Origin: JAQUBU01 sp036677685
Lineage (GTDB): Bacteria > Bacillota > Syntrophomonadia > Syntrophomonadales > Syntrophomonadaceae
Length of the DNA stretch: 64,000 nucleotides
Direction: 5' to 3'
Assembly: GCA_036677685.1 (NCBI GenBank)
Contig: JAVBWA010000007.1
Coordinates: 1 to 64,000, forward strand
A model generated the notes under the pieces. That model saw only the letters and a list, made by a program, of their open reading frames with translations. It had not been told where the DNA came from and did no database searches. The position numbers and the translations under genes were made by a program. Shown here piece after piece: positions 62,002 to 64,000 of this stretch (position 1 is its first letter; each line of letters opens with the position of its first letter).

Positions 62002-63627
62002 ATGTTTAGATGGCTGAGCAGACTTTTTCAGCATCCCGGCAAACATGAAAATGGTTTGTATTCAAAGCAGCAAGGGACTGATACATCAAACCTGGAGAAT
62101 CGCTTGTTGAGCAGGCACCTTGAGCAGAACCGCGCAATTATCGGGGATATATTCGATCATTGCGACGATTTGATTATTCACGAATTCGTCCTGGGTGCGG
62201 ATAAAAAAACCGGGGCTTTGCTGGTCTATATCGATTCCTTGATTAAAGACGATCTTTTACAGACCGGTCTTATGCAAGCATTATTAAATATTCATCACGA
62301 ATTGGGTCGGGAATCAAGTTTGACCTGGATCAGTGAAAGGGTAATCCCTACCGGGAAAGTAATCGAAGAAGATCGCTGGATTGAAGTAAGCGACGGGATT
62401 TGCACTTCAGCTGTGGCTCTCTTTATCGACGGGCAGAAGACCGCCCTCTTAATTGAATTGCCCGAAAACAACAGCCGCCCGGTTTCACAGCCAATTACCC
62501 AAACCGCTGTTATGGGGCCGGCCGAAGCATTTACCGAAGACTTACAAACCAATATGGGGCTTTTGCGCAGGCGTTTTCCAACCTCCAGGCTGGCTGTGGA
62601 GTCAATGCAAATCGGCATGATAGCCAAAAGCCCTGTAAATTTGGTTTACCTTAAAGGTTATGTCCGCAGCGAATTAGTAGATGAAGTAAAAGAACGTCTG
62701 AACAAAATCAAAGTAGACAGCATTTTGAGCAGCGGGCAAATTGATGAACACCTTCAGGACAGCCCGTATTCCCTTTTTACCGGTATCGATGCCAGTGAAC
62801 GCCCGGACCGCGTGGCATCCATACTTCTGGAAGGAGGGGTTTCCCTGATCATCGGGGGCACCCCTTTTGCCCTGTTGCTGCCCACTACTTTGGCCACCCT
62901 GATGACTACATCGGACGATTATGCCTATCGCTACTGGTATGCCTCTTTTATCCGGCTTATTCGCTGGTCGGCTTTAGTTACGGCTGCTCTGGCCCCGGCT
63001 CTTTATGTGGCCCTGATCTCCTTCCACCAGGAGTTGATTCCCCCTTCCTTGCTGGTTACAGTGGTATCCAACCGGGAGGGTGTGCCTTTTCCCGCCTTTC
63101 TGGAGGCATTATTAATGGAGTTGACCTTTGAGACTTTGCGCGAAGCCGGTGTCCGGCTGCCCCGCACCTTTGGCCAGACTATCAGTATCGTGGGCACCAT
63201 TGTAGTAGGTCAGGCCGCAGTAAGTGCGGGCCTGGTTTCATCAGGGATGGTGGTGGTGGTAGCCCTGACCGCTATTGCTTCATATACCATCCCATCGCTT
63301 AAGCTGGCCAACGTAATTCGTATCTTAAGATTCTTTTTTATGTTTGCCGGAGCTTTCCTGGGGTTATTTGGCATCATGGCCGGTGTTTCACTTTTATCAT
63401 TTCACCTTTGTTCATTAAGAACTTTTGGCGTACCCTACTTGTCCCCCCTGGCTCCGCTAAGCCTAAGTGATTTAAAGGATACCTTTATCCGGGTGCCCAA
63501 CTGGATGATGCAATATCGTCCGCGTTTAACCGGTTATGTAGAACCGGTACGGCAGAATCCCGCTTTAAAACCTGGCCTACCTCCAAAAGCAAACGGAAAA
63601 TCGGGCCGGCGAAAGGGGAGAACCTAA
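62002..63627 (+). CDS. Spore germination protein, GerAA family
   Basis: A 541-residue inner-membrane subunit of a germinant receptor. An N-terminal cytosolic domain (about 45-290) begins NRAIIGDIFDHCDDLIIHEF; the family signature SPYSLFTGIDASERPDRVAS precedes a C-terminal set of about 5 TM helices containing PTTLATLMTTSDDYAYRYW and the VVSNREGVPFPAFLEALLME segment. Together with GerAB- and GerAC-type partners it detects amino acids, sugars or nucleosides. ATG 7 bases after AAGGGGAG. The next frame starts directly after its stop. Confidence 0.94.
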   Translation: MFRWLSRLFQHPGKHENGLYSKQQGTDTSNLENRLLSRHLEQNRAIIGDIFDHCDDLIIHEFVLGADKKTGALLVYIDSLIKDDLLQTGLMQALLNIHHELGRESSLTWISERVIPTGKVIEEDRWIEVSDGICTSAVALFIDGQKTALLIELPENNSRPVSQPITQTAVMGPAEAFTEDLQTNMGLLRRRFPTSRLAVESMQIGMIAKSPVNLVYLKGYVRSELVDEVKERLNKIKVDSILSSGQIDEHLQDSPYSLFTGIDASERPDRVASILLEGGVSLIIGGTPFALLLPTTLATLMTTSDDYAYRYWYASFIRLIRWSALVTAALAPALYVALISFHQELIPPSLLVTVVSNREGVPFPAFLEALLMELTFETLREAGVRLPRTFGQTISIVGTIVVGQAAVSAGLVSSGMVVVVALTAIASYTIPSLKLANVIRILRFFFMFAGAFLGLFGIMAGVSLLSFHLCSLRTFGVPYLSPLAPLSLSDLKDTFIRVPNWMMQYRPRLTGYVEPVRQNPALKPGLPPKANGKSGRRKGRT

Positions 63628-64000
63628 GTGTTGGACAAGGGACGGATAAGCAGTGTACAATTACTATTTCTCTTAGCGATTGCCGAACTGGCCACCGCCT
63701 TTCTTTATGTCCCGGCCATAACCTCCAAAGTGGCTGGTCCGGACGGCTGGCTGTCGCTCTTGATTCCCGCTACTATCTATGCCTCTGCGGTTGCAGCAGC
63801 CTGTGTGGCTTTGGGCAAGCGCTTTCCTGAACAGGTCTTTTCCGAATATTTGCCTGAAGTCATAGGATTAATCCCGGGTAAACTGCTGGCGGTACTCTAT
63901 ACCGGGGTTCTAGTCCATATCTCTTCCGTAATGGTAATTGAGGGAGCCCAGTTTATCCAAAGCAATTTCCTTACTGAAACTCCGGTTTTAGTCTTGCAAC
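63628..64000 (+). CDS. Spore germination permease, GerAB family (partial, runs off the window)
   Basis: GTG at 63628 immediately follows the GerAA stop, 7 bases after GGGGAG, and the frame stays open to the window end (124 residues). The start LDKGRISSVQLLFLLAIAEL and the following three hydrophobic segments match the amino-acid-permease-like germination subunit. The remaining part, and probably a GerAC gene, lie outside. Confidence 0.9.
   Translation, partial: MLDKGRISSVQLLFLLAIAELATAFLYVPAITSKVAGPDGWLSLLIPATIYASAVAAACVALGKRFPEQVFSEYLPEVIGLIPGKLLAVLYTGVLVHISSVMVIEGAQFIQSNFLTETPVLVLQ

Overview
The window looks like part of the chromosome of an anaerobic, spore-forming Firmicute of the Clostridia. 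Evidence: two T-box leaders, a gerA-type germination operon, S-layer homology (SLH) proteins, strong GGAGG ribosome sites with frequent TTG and GTG starts, a sigma-54 activator beside a thiolase, and a Gram-positive exosortase (XrtG) island. A Syntrophomonas-like relative is a guess from gene content only. No rRNA, tRNA or CRISPR array was found.

Region by region: (1) 163-1073 is a REP-associated tyrosine transposase between two related hairpins in inverted orientation. (2) 1076-13161 is a minus-strand branched-chain amino acid operon, ilvD-ilvB-ilvN-ilvC-leuA-leuC-leuD-leuB-cimA, behind a sigma-A type promoter and a T-box whose specifier reads CTC (Leu). cimA suggests isoleucine can be made through citramalate. 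(3) 13171-19301 holds an orphan 664-residue protein, an HD-GYP protein, two microproteins and a chemoreceptor. (4) 19649-36545 is a surface-glycan/exosortase G island: DivIVA-like protein, PTPS-fused membrane protein, XrtG, three family 2 glycosyltransferases, an ArnE/F-like flippase, a methyltransferase, a second PTPS-related membrane protein, and secreted proteins (copper amine oxidase N-like, PA14, and a glycosidase-like lipoprotein on the other strand). (5) 37239-44812 holds a second chemoreceptor, a two-component system, a nitroreductase, a Gln-rich lipoprotein and an SLH protein. (6) 45088-49115 is a TetR-controlled efflux operon with a visible promoter and operator. (7) 49188-52692 is a trpXYZ-type ABC transporter behind a T-box with a TGG (Trp) specifier. 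(8) 52913-58532 has a 5'-nucleotidase-like protein, a thiolase with a near-perfect sigma-54 promoter, its probable activator and an SLH-chagasin fusion. (9) 58874-64000 has a molybdopterin oxidoreductase behind a TetR gene and the start of a gerA operon.

The most unusual signal is an interspersed structured repeat of about 135 bp, with ten full, variant or partial copies (10863, 15284, 17153, 36816, 36947, 42478, 52232, 54926, 58559, 58655). Full copies have a leading hairpin and an outer stem (AACGAGGCG/CGCCTCGTT) enclosing two more hairpins. All copies are intergenic, two pairs are joined head to tail at exact ends, and two copies lie inside leader regions. No gene in the window obviously moves it.
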